NCBI GenBank assembly: GCA_002378975.1
Contig: DFST01000150.1
Coordinates: 9,367 to 21,127, forward strand
DNA from: Chitinophagaceae bacterium UBA3430
GTDB lineage: Bacteria; Bacteroidota; Bacteroidia; Chitinophagales; Chitinophagaceae
DNA length: 11,761 nucleotides
Direction: 5' to 3'
Translations under genes and position numbers: made by a program
Part shown: one piece after another, positions 1 to 5,844 of the stretch
How the letters are laid out: the number at the start of each line of letters is the position of its first letter
Numbering within the stretch: position 1 is the stretch's first letter
The notes under the pieces: generated by a model
Database searches by the model: none
The model's input: the letters and a program-made list of their open reading frames with translations, nothing else
What the model was told of the DNA's origin: nothing

Positions 1-168
1 CTGATGGCCATGGCCGGCAAGATCACCATCGCTGAAGTAGAAGAACTGGTGCCCGCCGGCACACTGGATCCTGATGCCATTCACACACCCGGCATTTATG
101 TGAATCGAATTTTTCAGGGAGTGAATTATGAAAAGCGCATCGAACAACGCACCACCCGAACCCTTTAA
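1..168 (+). CDS. scoA: 3-oxoacid CoA-transferase subunit A, C-terminal end (partial)
   Basis: This is the last 55 codons of a gene entering from the left edge, in frame from base 1 and ending with TAA at 166-168. The product would be the alpha subunit of a succinyl-CoA:3-oxoacid CoA-transferase, which moves CoA between succinate and a 3-oxoacid such as acetoacetate in the cytoplasm. The visible part contains ITIAEVEELVPAGTLDPDAI, followed by a TPGIYVNRIF segment and an EKRIEQRTTR ending, which is the usual tail of this subunit. The beta-subunit gene follows after 11 bp in the same orientation, the normal arrangement of this enzyme, so the two are almost certainly cotranscribed. The catalytic glutamate is in the beta subunit, so the fragment alone does not settle the exact acyl substrate. 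Confidence 0.9.
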   Translation: MMAMAGKITIAEVEELVPAGTLDPDAIHTPGIYVNRIFQGVNYEKRIEQRTTRTL

Positions 169-179
169 CGAATTTCCTC

Positions 180-836
180 ATGGCATTGAATAAAGAACAG
201 ATTGCACAACGCATTGCGCGTGAACTTCGCGATGGATATTATGTAAACCTTGGCATCGGCATTCCCACGCTGGTGGCCAATTACATCCCAACCGGCATGA
301 ACTTGGTGCTCCAAAGTGAAAATGGATTGTTGGGCATGGGCCCCTTTCCCCTTACGGGCGAAGAAGACCCCGATCTGATCAACGCGGGCAAGCAGACCAT
401 CACCACCGTCCCGGGTTCCGTATTCTTTGATTCGGCCATGAGCTTCGGCATGATCCGAGCCGGTAGAGTCGACCTCACGGTACTCGGTGCGATGGAAGTC
501 AGCCAGCAAGGCGACATCGCCAATTGGAAGATCCCCGGTAAGATGGTCAAAGGAATGGGCGGTGCCATGGATCTGGTGGCCAGTGCTCAAAATATTGTGG
601 TGGCCATGATGCACACCAATCCCAAAGGCGAATCCAAGTTATTGCAGGCATGTGCCCTTCCGCTGACCGGCAAGCGCTGTGTTAAACGCGTTGTTTCCGA
701 TTTGGCCGTACTGGATATTCGGGATGATCGATTCCATTTATTGGAGCGCGCGCCAGGAGTTTCCGTTGATTACATTCGGGAACGAACTGCAGGCGAATTG
801 GTGGTGCCGGACGAAGTGCCGGAAATTCAGTTTTAA
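180..836 (+). CDS. scoB: 3-oxoacid CoA-transferase subunit B
   Basis: This 218-residue protein is the beta subunit of a heteromeric 3-oxoacid CoA-transferase, a full-length match to the family's usual ~215-220 residues. The N-terminal part has the VNLGIGIPTLVANY segment (about 22-35). The SENG motif follows, in which E47 is the expected catalytic glutamate that forms the glutamyl-CoA thioester. Glycine-rich segments SENGLLGMGP and KGMGGAMDLV (about 46-55 and 123-133) are typical of the fold. The start at 180 is 11 bp after the scoA stop and has no purine-rich ribosome site, as is common in Bacteroidota. Together with ScoA it would interconvert acetoacetate plus succinyl-CoA and acetoacetyl-CoA plus succinate. 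A related acyl preference cannot be excluded. The gene ends 2 bp from the convergent regulator gene, leaving no separate space for a terminator. Confidence 0.95.
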   Translation: MALNKEQIAQRIARELRDGYYVNLGIGIPTLVANYIPTGMNLVLQSENGLLGMGPFPLTGEEDPDLINAGKQTITTVPGSVFFDSAMSFGMIRAGRVDLTVLGAMEVSQQGDIANWKIPGKMVKGMGGAMDLVASAQNIVVAMMHTNPKGESKLLQACALPLTGKRCVKRVVSDLAVLDIRDDRFHLLERAPGVSVDYIRERTAGELVVPDEVPEIQF

Positions 837-838
837 GC

Positions 839-1489
839 TCAGTCGATCAGATCATTCTTCACGGCGAAGAAGACCAACCCGGCCGTGTTTTTAGTGCCGA
901 ACCGTTCCATTAGTCGATCCTTGATCGCTTCCACGGTACGCGAACTGATTCCCATTTTCTCGGCGATTTCAGCCGCCGTGTGTTCCATACAAATGTTGCG
1001 CAACACATCTTTTTCCCGATCGGTCAATACGATCTCCGATTTCAGATCAGGGATAGCCTTGGTCTTGGCATGTGATTTTTTGAGCAGGATCCGATTTACG
1101 AACTGATTCAGATAATAACCTTTGCTCATTACCTCTTGAATCGCCTTGCGAATCTCTTGCGGTTCCGCATTTTTCAATAAATATCCATTGGCCCCATTCT
1201 CCATGAGGTGATACACGAACCGTTCATCTTCGTACATCGTGAGGATCAGCACGCGAATATTCGGGAATTTTTGGGCGATGACCTTGGTGGTCTCGATGCC
1301 ATCCATACCCGGCATTCGAAGATCGAGCAGTACAACCTGTGCACCGCTATTGCCCAAATTGTCTATCAGTTCTTGTCCGTTCTCGGCCTCGAGTACGAAC
1401 TCCAATTGCGTATAGGGGCGCAACGAAAGGATGACTCCTTTTCGGAATAGCTTGTGGTCATCGGCTATGGCTATGCGAATCGTTTCCAT
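839..1489 (-). CDS. NarL/FixJ-type response regulator, cassette A
   Basis: This 216-residue cytoplasmic two-component regulator has an N-terminal receiver and a C-terminal LuxR/NarL helix-turn-helix. The receiver (about 3-120) has acidic residues D10 and D11, phospho-acceptor D56 in LLDLRMPGMDG, switch T84 and conserved K106. The DNA-binding domain (about 154-216) contains LTDREKDVLRNI and the recognition helix region SSRTVEAIKDRLMERFG. It is the last gene of a leftward run of membrane protein, kinase, regulator, 34 bp after the kinase stop, so the adjacent kinase is its likely partner. The ATG lies inside one arm of a short inverted repeat (1485-1512). The gene ends 2 bp from convergent scoB. 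It should bind promoters as a phosphorylation-driven dimer; its targets cannot be read from the window. Identity as a NarL-type regulator is secure, its signal is unknown. Confidence 0.96.
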   Translation of the reverse strand: METIRIAIADDHKLFRKGVILSLRPYTQLEFVLEAENGQELIDNLGNSGAQVVLLDLRMPGMDGIETTKVIAQKFPNIRVLILTMYEDERFVYHLMENGANGYLLKNAEPQEIRKAIQEVMSKGYYLNQFVNRILLKKSHAKTKAIPDLKSEIVLTDREKDVLRNICMEHTAAEIAEKMGISSRTVEAIKDRLMERFGTKNTAGLVFFAVKNDLID

Positions 1490-1512
1490 CCTTATTTAAA
1501 GATACGGATGGA
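1485..1512 (-). promoter_or_regulatory. Inverted repeat over the response-regulator A start codon
   Basis: Perfect 7-bp arms TCCATCC (1485-1491) and GGATGGA (1506-1512) are separated by a 14-nt A+T-rich loop. In the minus-strand mRNA the ATG of response regulator A (1489-1487) lies in the second arm, GGATGGA. Such a stem could reduce initiation unless ribosomes finishing the kinase gene open it. That role is inference; only the repeat and its position are seen. Confidence 0.4.
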
Positions 1513-1523
1513 TGTTCAGCCAA

Positions 1524-2360
1524 TCAGATCAAGGATTCAGCATGGGGGAGCTGCACCGTCACTTTGTAATAGGTGAGGCTGGAATCGCGTTCAAAATGGA
1601 TCTGCCCATCAACTACGCGCAGGCGACTGGTTATGTTTTTCAGTCCTAGGCCTTCCTGTCGCTTGTTCAGTGCTTCGAAGTCGTTTTGTTCCAGTCCGCG
1701 TCCGTCGTGGTGAATGCGGAGGAAAAATTTACCGTCGTGCGTGTTCTGAGTAAGGTGAATAAAACCGGAGTCGCTGTGCTTGAGGATGTTGTTAACCAAC
1801 TCCTGAACAACCCGGAATACGATCAGTTCCTTTTCCACTTTCATGCGGTGCTTGTAATCGTGGAAGCGGCTGCTGGCATTGATGGCGCCGGAGCCATTGA
1901 TCTTTTGGAAAATGTCGTTGATGGCCGACTCGAGTCCAAAATTCTTCAGGGTAGGGGGCATCAGGCTGTGGCTGATGTTGCGGACCAATTGGATGGTGTC
2001 GTCTATGATCTGCCGGGCCTGAAAAATCGACTGGAGCTGGGAGGCTTTATCCTGATTAACAAGGTTCTCATTGAGGTACAAACGGGCGGTGGCTAGGAGC
2101 GGACCGGCATCGTCGTGTAGGTCGGCTGCCAGTCGCTGACGTTCTTCTTCTTGCAGTTTGATGGAGGCATTCAGGAGCAGCTGTTGTTGTTCCTGCTCCA
2201 TGGTCTGGATCCGTTCATTGAATTTCTTGACCCGTCGTTGGTGCAAAACAATGAAGACGATGAGTCCCACGGTCAACAGCATCATACCCAATGTACCCAA
2301 AAGGAGCACGACGGAAAGTCCGGCCGTGGTCTGTTGCATTAAGTATACAAGCAGTTTCAT
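1524..2360 (-). CDS. Sensor-less histidine kinase of the HisKA_3 (NarX/DesK) type, cassette A
   Basis: This is a 278-residue membrane-anchored histidine kinase. One hydrophobic segment (about 13-40) ends in HQRRVKK, and a helical linker (about 45-75) leads to the dimerisation/phosphoacceptor helix RLAADLHDDAGPLLATARL with H82 as the phosphorylated histidine. The ATP-binding domain has an N box, QELVNNILKH (187-195), a G1 box, DGRG (219-222), and a G2 box, GLGLKNI (237-243). No extracytoplasmic or PAS/GAF domain is present, so input probably comes from a partner, most simply the multi-pass protein encoded 4 bp upstream. The position five residues after H82 is P87 where related kinases carry Q or H, a residue tied to phosphatase activity. 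Met8 is a possible alternative start, since the cassette B kinase also has MQ at residue 8. The likely target is the response regulator downstream. Confidence 0.93.
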   Translation of the reverse strand: MKLLVYLMQQTTAGLSVVLLLGTLGMMLLTVGLIVFIVLHQRRVKKFNERIQTMEQEQQQLLLNASIKLQEEERQRLAADLHDDAGPLLATARLYLNENLVNQDKASQLQSIFQARQIIDDTIQLVRNISHSLMPPTLKNFGLESAINDIFQKINGSGAINASSRFHDYKHRMKVEKELIVFRVVQELVNNILKHSDSGFIHLTQNTHDGKFFLRIHHDGRGLEQNDFEALNKRQEGLGLKNITSRLRVVDGQIHFERDSSLTYYKVTVQLPHAESLI

Positions 2361-2364
2361 AGGG

Positions 2365-3048
2365 TTAGATCAGGTCCAGGTTGGGGGCATTAAAAAAATT
2401 CGACCGGGAGGTTGATTCCTTCTTGCTGGGTAGATAGAACAGTCCCACGGTAAAGAGTAGATTCTTAATTATATCCCCGATATAGGAATAATGGTAATAG
2501 TTTTTGATGACCTCATTGTCGACATGATTCACCAGCAGGTTGAAGAAGAAGGTATGTCCTAGATAAACCAACATCCCCGTCATAAACCAAAAGAACGGGT
2601 CTTGATACAAATAATGCTCATCCACTTGCTTGAACCGGAGGTAGAAGAAGTAAATGACATTAGTCAATATAAAAATTGTTTCGACCCCGATATTTAGTGA
2701 GTCACCCCTTTGGCCGTGATAATAGGTTTGGATGGTAATTATGTAAACGAAAAAGATACAAATACTTGACAATAAAATTGTCTTTGAAAGCAGCGTTGTA
2801 CTAGATTGATATATTATCGTGCTAAAACTAACAAACTCAAGAGCGGTATATATGTGGTAGTAGATATTGTTCCCAATAAGTTGAATTAATTGTGAAAAGA
2901 AAATGTTAAGCAGGGCAAATGAAAAACAATGGACTAAAACCAGGGTTTCCAGCCAATTAATTTCCTTGTTTATCAGATAGCGTCTGAAAACAAATAGAGC
3001 GGGGATGAAAAAGGATGCCCGGAGTAAAAAAAGAAAGAGGTTCTCCAA
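2365..3048 (-). CDS. Multi-pass membrane protein, putative sensory partner of kinase A
   Basis: I do not recognise a named family. The 227-residue product is strongly hydrophobic, with about seven predicted membrane segments (roughly 4-22, 35-53, 62-80, 88-107, 121-138, 152-172, 186-206) and a polar C-terminal tail. The sixth segment opens with D150-P-F-F-W154, then G158, L160 and Y162, a pattern repeated in the membrane protein of cassette B. No catalytic motif or signal peptide is visible. The only plausible start is TTG at 3048: an in-frame TAA lies two codons upstream and no ATG or GTG follows until far inside. The stop is 4 bp before the kinase A start, so the two are probably translated together. 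A role in sensing or in anchoring the sensor-less kinase is inference. An unrelated transport or lipid-binding role remains possible. The gene is A+T-rich compared with scoB. Confidence 0.75.
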   Translation of the reverse strand: MENLFLFLLRASFFIPALFVFRRYLINKEINWLETLVLVHCFSFALLNIFFSQLIQLIGNNIYYHIYTALEFVSFSTIIYQSSTTLLSKTILLSSICIFFVYIITIQTYYHGQRGDSLNIGVETIFILTNVIYFFYLRFKQVDEHYLYQDPFFWFMTGMLVYLGHTFFFNLLVNHVDNEVIKNYYHYSYIGDIIKNLLFTVGLFYLPSKKESTSRSNFFNAPNLDLI

Positions 3049-3084
3049 TTTTTAACCTTAGGGGTCAAAAATAGAGAACCTCTT
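3035..3084 (-). promoter_or_regulatory. 11-bp inverted repeat flanking the membrane protein A start
   Basis: AAGAGGTTCTC (3035-3045) and its exact reverse complement GAGAACCTCTT (3074-3084) surround 28 bp holding the TTG start codon (3048-3046) and a TATTTTTG element. Read in minus-strand mRNA, the second arm forms the first codons of the gene (GAG AAC CTC TT). If transcription begins upstream of 3084, this could be an RNA hairpin with the start codon at the edge of its loop. If it begins inside, the repeat would be a DNA operator. The repeat is seen; its function is inference. Confidence 0.5.
3066..3073 (-). promoter_or_regulatory. Bacteroidota-type -7 promoter element upstream of cassette A
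   Basis: On the minus strand this reads TATTTTTG, an exact match to the Bacteroidota -7 consensus TAnnTTTG. It ends 17 bp before the TTG start of membrane protein A, which would leave a very short leader. No TTG -33 element is present at the usual 17-23 bp further upstream, so the match may be fortuitous. Confidence 0.35.
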
Positions 3085-3339
3085 CTAAGTTGTAGGTATT
3101 AGGATTAGTACAGGCGTTATTCCCAGATTAACTCTGAAATAAGAGTGTTTTGGAAGATTCTTTTGATTTTGTTCATAACTGGTTCATTTTAAGGATGTCC
3201 GATGTTGTTATTGGGACAGTGAATTTCACTTACCGGCCTTCCGTGGTCAACCGGTATCCCACTATCGGGTTACCCTTAAAATCGTATAATCCCCACAGCC
3301 CCATGGGGTTTTAACGATTCAATTTCCGAAAAGTACTTG

Positions 3340-3381
3340 GTATAAATACGAAATACTACGATATTAAAACAGTATAAATAC
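3340..3381. promoter_or_regulatory. Pair of GTAT-AA-ATAC dyads 32 bp apart (candidate operators)
   Basis: GTATAAATAC occurs at 3340-3349 and again at 3372-3381. Each copy is itself an inverted repeat (GTAT/ATAC around AA). The offset of 32 bp is about three helical turns, so both would face the same side of the DNA. Another ATAC lies at 3353-3356. They sit roughly 290-335 bp upstream of the cassette A start. Binding by one of the neighbouring NarL-type regulators is inference; A+T-rich DNA can give such sites by chance. Confidence 0.3.
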
Positions 3382-3420
3382 TATCGTAAAACCCCGTAAA
3401 AATCGATGAAATGAGCTGGT

Positions 3421-3440
3421 TTATCCACAATTGTGGATTT
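3421..3440. repeat. 16-bp perfect palindrome containing a consensus DnaA box
   Basis: ATCCACAATTGTGGAT at 3423-3438 is a perfect palindrome. The plus strand reads TTATCCACA at 3421-3429, the consensus DnaA box. The minus strand reads AAATCCACA from 3440 to 3432, one base off the TTATNCACA consensus. Two inward-facing DnaA-type sites in a long gene-free stretch could bind DnaA or be an operator. No further perfect DnaA box was seen in this intergenic region, which argues against a full replication origin here. Confidence 0.4.
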
Positions 3441-3711
3441 TGCTGACCGGTGTTAGTTGCCGTTTCGGATCAGCAAGAAGGCCTAAGTAATTGAAAATCA
3501 ATGTAAAGTGCTGAATTCGAATCCTTATGAGCAGGAAGGGGGCTGTTTTTAGGCCGTTCAGGGCAGATCTGGTTCAAAAGACGGGTTGCCGGAACCTTGT
3601 TTTTGAATTGAATATCAAGGGAATCGGTTGGATTTTGGTGAGACGGCCAGCCAATGAAAAACTACGATTTTGGGCCTGTTTTTTCACGTAAGCTTAGGAA
3701 ATGGTCTCAAA

Positions 3712-4377
3712 TCAGACGTTCACAATGCCGTGGCGTATGGCAAAAATGGCTAGTCCCACCCGGCTTTTGATATCGAGTTTTACAAAAAGCTGATCACGTA
3801 AGCCATCCACGGCCCGGGGATTCAACCCCATTTGCTGGGCTACCTCTTTGTAGGTGAGCTCGGAACAGGCCAACTTCAGAAAAGCCAGTTCTTGCTCGCT
3901 GAGCAGATTTTTTTGGAGCACCATCTTGCCCTCGTCGTTTACCCGGAACAGCTGGGCAATTCGGCTACTGGTATAGTTGGAATAGTAGTATCCGGTGTCC
4001 ATCACGGTTTGTATCGCTTGTTTGAGCTCATCGGGGTGGATGTCTTTTTTCAGGAATCCCTTAACGCCGGCTTGAAGCAGCCGAATCAGCGAAAGTTCCG
4101 AATCATACATCGTCAGCATCAAAACCCGTATTTCGGGCTGGTGCTCCTGAACCCAGGTGGCCACTTCCCACCCACTGATTTTGGGCATATTCAAATCAAG
4201 GATCAGTACATCGGGCACCTGTCCGTTTTGCATGGCCTTGATGAGTTCTTCCCCATTGGAGGCTTTTACGATCACCTGACAGTTTCCGAACCCGTCGATG
4301 AGCGTAGCCAAGGCATCACGAAGCAGAACATGGTCATCGGCCAGGCCGATCTTTATTTTATTGGGCATTTTGCTCAT
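3712..4377 (-). CDS. NarL/FixJ-type response regulator, cassette B
   Basis: This 221-residue regulator has a receiver domain (about 7-125) followed by a LuxR-type helix-turn-helix (about 157-221). The phosphorylation pocket is intact: D14 and D15, phospho-acceptor D61 in LILDLNMPKISGW, T89, and K111 in GFLKKD. The DNA-binding part contains LLSEQELAFLKLACSELTYKEVAQQMG and a recognition helix around NPRAVDGLRDQL, more divergent from the SxRTVE pattern than the other three regulators of the window. Its start overlaps the end of the kinase B gene by 20 bp, so it should be translated in step with that kinase and be its phosphate acceptor. The first Met (MSKMPNKIKIG) and the second at residue 4 are both possible starts. 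Targets are unknown; the intergenic dyads downstream of it are candidates only. Confidence 0.96.
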   Translation of the reverse strand: MSKMPNKIKIGLADDHVLLRDALATLIDGFGNCQVIVKASNGEELIKAMQNGQVPDVLILDLNMPKISGWEVATWVQEHQPEIRVLMLTMYDSELSLIRLLQAGVKGFLKKDIHPDELKQAIQTVMDTGYYYSNYTSSRIAQLFRVNDEGKMVLQKNLLSEQELAFLKLACSELTYKEVAQQMGLNPRAVDGLRDQLFVKLDIKSRVGLAIFAIRHGIVNV

Positions 4378-5176
4378 ATGGGATGGTGAATTGTAAGCGT
4401 GTTCCTTTACCGGGCTCCGAATGAATTTCTAGGTGGCCATTCAGAAATCGGATGCGGTTCTCAATGTTGGCCAGTCCTGTAGTACGGGAGCGGCCAATAT
4501 TTTTTGGATCGAAGCCCCTGCCATCGTCGGTAAGGGTTACCCGGATGGAGGAGGGATGAAAATGGATGAGAAGCAAGGTGCGACCGGCTTCCGCATATTT
4601 GAGGATGTTCTGAAATCCTTCCTGAATGATCCGATAGATCACCACCTCTTTTTGTGGGTCGAGGTAGGCCGTGAATCCGGTCACCTCGTAATGCACCTCA
4701 AATCGGCTCAGCGATCGGATCCGGTTGATCTCTTCTTCTATCGCATGCAAGAGTCCGTGTTGCAACAGGGCATCTACATTCAGGTTTTTAGAAATATCGG
4801 ATAGCTGTTGGATGGAATGGCCCAACAGGTCAATGGCCATGTGAACCTTGCCCCCTTCCAAAAATTCGGGAGGGGTTCGCAGTGTATTCAATTGCAATTT
4901 TGCGAGAGTTAGGCTGTGGCCGATCGAGTCGTGAATCTCGCGGGCAATGTTGTGTGAAGTCTGCTCTTGGATTTCGAGTTTTGTTTTTAATATCTCCTTG
5001 TCGTAGTCTGTTTTTAATCTTAATATTTTGGTGTTATATCTAATTTGTTTCTTTTTATGGATTAATATCACTGTCATTGCTAGTGTAGCAATCGATGCAA
5101 TAACAATAACATTAATAAGTAAAAATATTATTAATTCTTTACTTGCTTCTTGCATATAAAAGCTATTAAAATGCAC
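4358..5176 (-). CDS. Sensor-less histidine kinase of the HisKA_3 (NarX/DesK) type, cassette B
   Basis: This 272-residue membrane-anchored kinase has the same build as kinase A. There is one hydrophobic segment (about 15-40), a basic HKKK stop, a helical linker (about 45-78), and a phosphoacceptor helix NIAREIHDSIGHSLTLAKL with H82, the same residue number as in kinase A. The ATP-binding domain follows: N box IIQEGFQNILKYA (183-195), G1 box DDGRGF (217-222), G2 box TTGLANIENR (232-241). Unlike kinase A it has H87 at the fifth position after H82, fitting the DxxxQ/H phosphatase motif. It contains no recognisable input domain. The first ATG overlaps the upstream membrane-protein gene by 46 bp; Met8 (start at 5155, overlap 25 bp) is equally plausible, because kinase A also has Met-Gln at residues 8-9. 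The downstream regulator overlaps by 20 bp and is the probable partner. Confidence 0.94.
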   Translation of the reverse strand: MHFNSFYMQEASKELIIFLLINVIVIASIATLAMTVILIHKKKQIRYNTKILRLKTDYDKEILKTKLEIQEQTSHNIAREIHDSIGHSLTLAKLQLNTLRTPPEFLEGGKVHMAIDLLGHSIQQLSDISKNLNVDALLQHGLLHAIEEEINRIRSLSRFEVHYEVTGFTAYLDPQKEVVIYRIIQEGFQNILKYAEAGRTLLLIHFHPSSIRVTLTDDGRGFDPKNIGRSRTTGLANIENRIRFLNGHLEIHSEPGKGTRLQFTIPYEQNAQ

Positions 5177-5844
5177 ATTAAATTAAGCGTGAAAGGGGTA
5201 TAGAAAAGTACGCTATCAAGCATTACTTTTAGTTTGTATTCCATGTCAAAAAATCCCCTGAAAAAATAGAAAGGGATAGATACAGCAGAGTAATATAAAA
5301 CTCCAATTGTTATCCAGAATCTTGGCTCCCTGTGTATTTTCTTAATTTTATTATTGTTAAGTAAATCAAGCATGCTGATCATTGATAAAGGGAATATCAA
5401 TAGAAAAGATGCTGAGGAGAAGAAGTATGACGCAGAGGATAGCGATATTTTATTGATGGGCCTGGATAATGCAACACTTAAAAACAGGTAAGTTGTAACT
5501 GTGAAAATGATAGCAAAAAAATATATTTTCAAATCTGTTTTCCGTACCTCCATTTTGAAGTAATAGAGATATATTCCAATTTCAGCAACTGAAACAGATA
5601 GGTTTATTGTGTCATTCAATTTGTTTATTTGTGGGACCGGAATTAAATGGAAAGTGTCAATCAATATAGATGAGATGTAGAGCGATAGGTCAAAGGCTAT
5701 GTACCAAACGAAAATCCTTGCCGTATCAAGCGTTTTGAATTTGCGTAATCCAATTACTAGTGCTGACAACTCTGTTATTAATAGAATTAGCCTAGTATAG
5801 TAATTCATTTCAAGTTGAGCTATTAAATCATTAATTGTGCTCAT
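5131..5844 (-). CDS. Multi-pass membrane protein, putative sensory partner of kinase B
   Basis: No named family is recognised. The 237-residue product has about seven predicted membrane segments (roughly 16-33, 44-63, 79-97, 106-126, 138-160, 176-196, 209-231) and a short basic C-terminus (CKKQVKN). Near the sixth segment it carries E173-P-R-F-W177-x3-G181-x-L183-x-Y185, matching D150-P-F-F-W154-x3-G158-x-L160-x-Y162 in the cassette A membrane protein. Both proteins are of similar size and both precede a kinase without its own sensor. The overlap of 25-46 bp with the kinase gene implies translational coupling. The start is ATG at 5844, in the divergent promoter region shared with the third regulator. 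The gene is among the most A+T-rich in the window. Sensing or kinase control is inference from position and pairing; no ligand can be proposed. Confidence 0.78.
   Translation of the reverse strand: MSTINDLIAQLEMNYYTRLILLITELSALVIGLRKFKTLDTARIFVWYIAFDLSLYISSILIDTFHLIPVPQINKLNDTINLSVSVAEIGIYLYYFKMEVRKTDLKIYFFAIIFTVTTYLFLSVALSRPINKISLSSASYFFSSASFLLIFPLSMISMLDLLNNNKIKKIHREPRFWITIGVLYYSAVSIPFYFFRGFFDMEYKLKVMLDSVLFYTPFTLNLMCILIAFICKKQVKN

Larger units (their letters stand above)
3049..3711. other. 663-bp intergenic region between cassettes A and B
   Basis: I see no convincing protein gene here on either strand. The region contains the leader of cassette A, a 16-bp palindrome with a DnaA-box match, a 7-bp inverted repeat (3357-3363 and 3382-3388), two GTATAAATAC sites, and three very short minus-strand frames. 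These frames lie at 3230-3304 (24 residues, starting MGLWGLYDFKGNPIVGY and resembling a WG-repeat unit), 3173-3229 (GTG start, 18 residues) and 3117-3176 (19 residues, MNKIKRIFQNTLISELIWE). A plus-strand frame at 3527-3691 looks random. No hairpin plus T-run is evident after cassette B's last gene. The length is unusual beside the 2-35 bp gaps elsewhere in the signalling block. Confidence 0.6.

Noticed and set aside
1686..2096. 136-codon plus-strand open frame antisense to kinase A
   Set aside because: It lies wholly opposite the conserved kinase domain, whose motifs prove the minus-strand frame; the product has no recognisable features.
3291..3312. CCCC...CCCCATGGGG followed by TTTT as an intrinsic terminator on the plus strand
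   Set aside because: The only stem with a usable loop is about four base pairs, and no plus-strand gene lies upstream to terminate.
3421..3440. Full chromosomal replication origin around the DnaA-box palindrome
   Set aside because: Only one consensus box and one near match are visible, with no further box cluster, no obvious unwinding element array and no dnaA or dnaN gene in the window.
3516..3524. TTCGAATCC, resembling a tRNA T-loop and possible attachment-site core
   Set aside because: The flanking bases cannot form the T stem and no acceptor or anticodon arms are present; no integrase or duplicate core is seen nearby.
3527..3691. 54-codon plus-strand frame beginning MSRKGAVFRPF in the intergenic region
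   Set aside because: No recognisable motif, no promoter-like element just upstream, and composition looks like translated random sequence.
3832..4389. 185-codon plus-strand open frame antisense to response regulator B
   Set aside because: It mirrors the regulator gene, which has all expected catalytic residues; the long antisense frame is a by-product of its codon composition.
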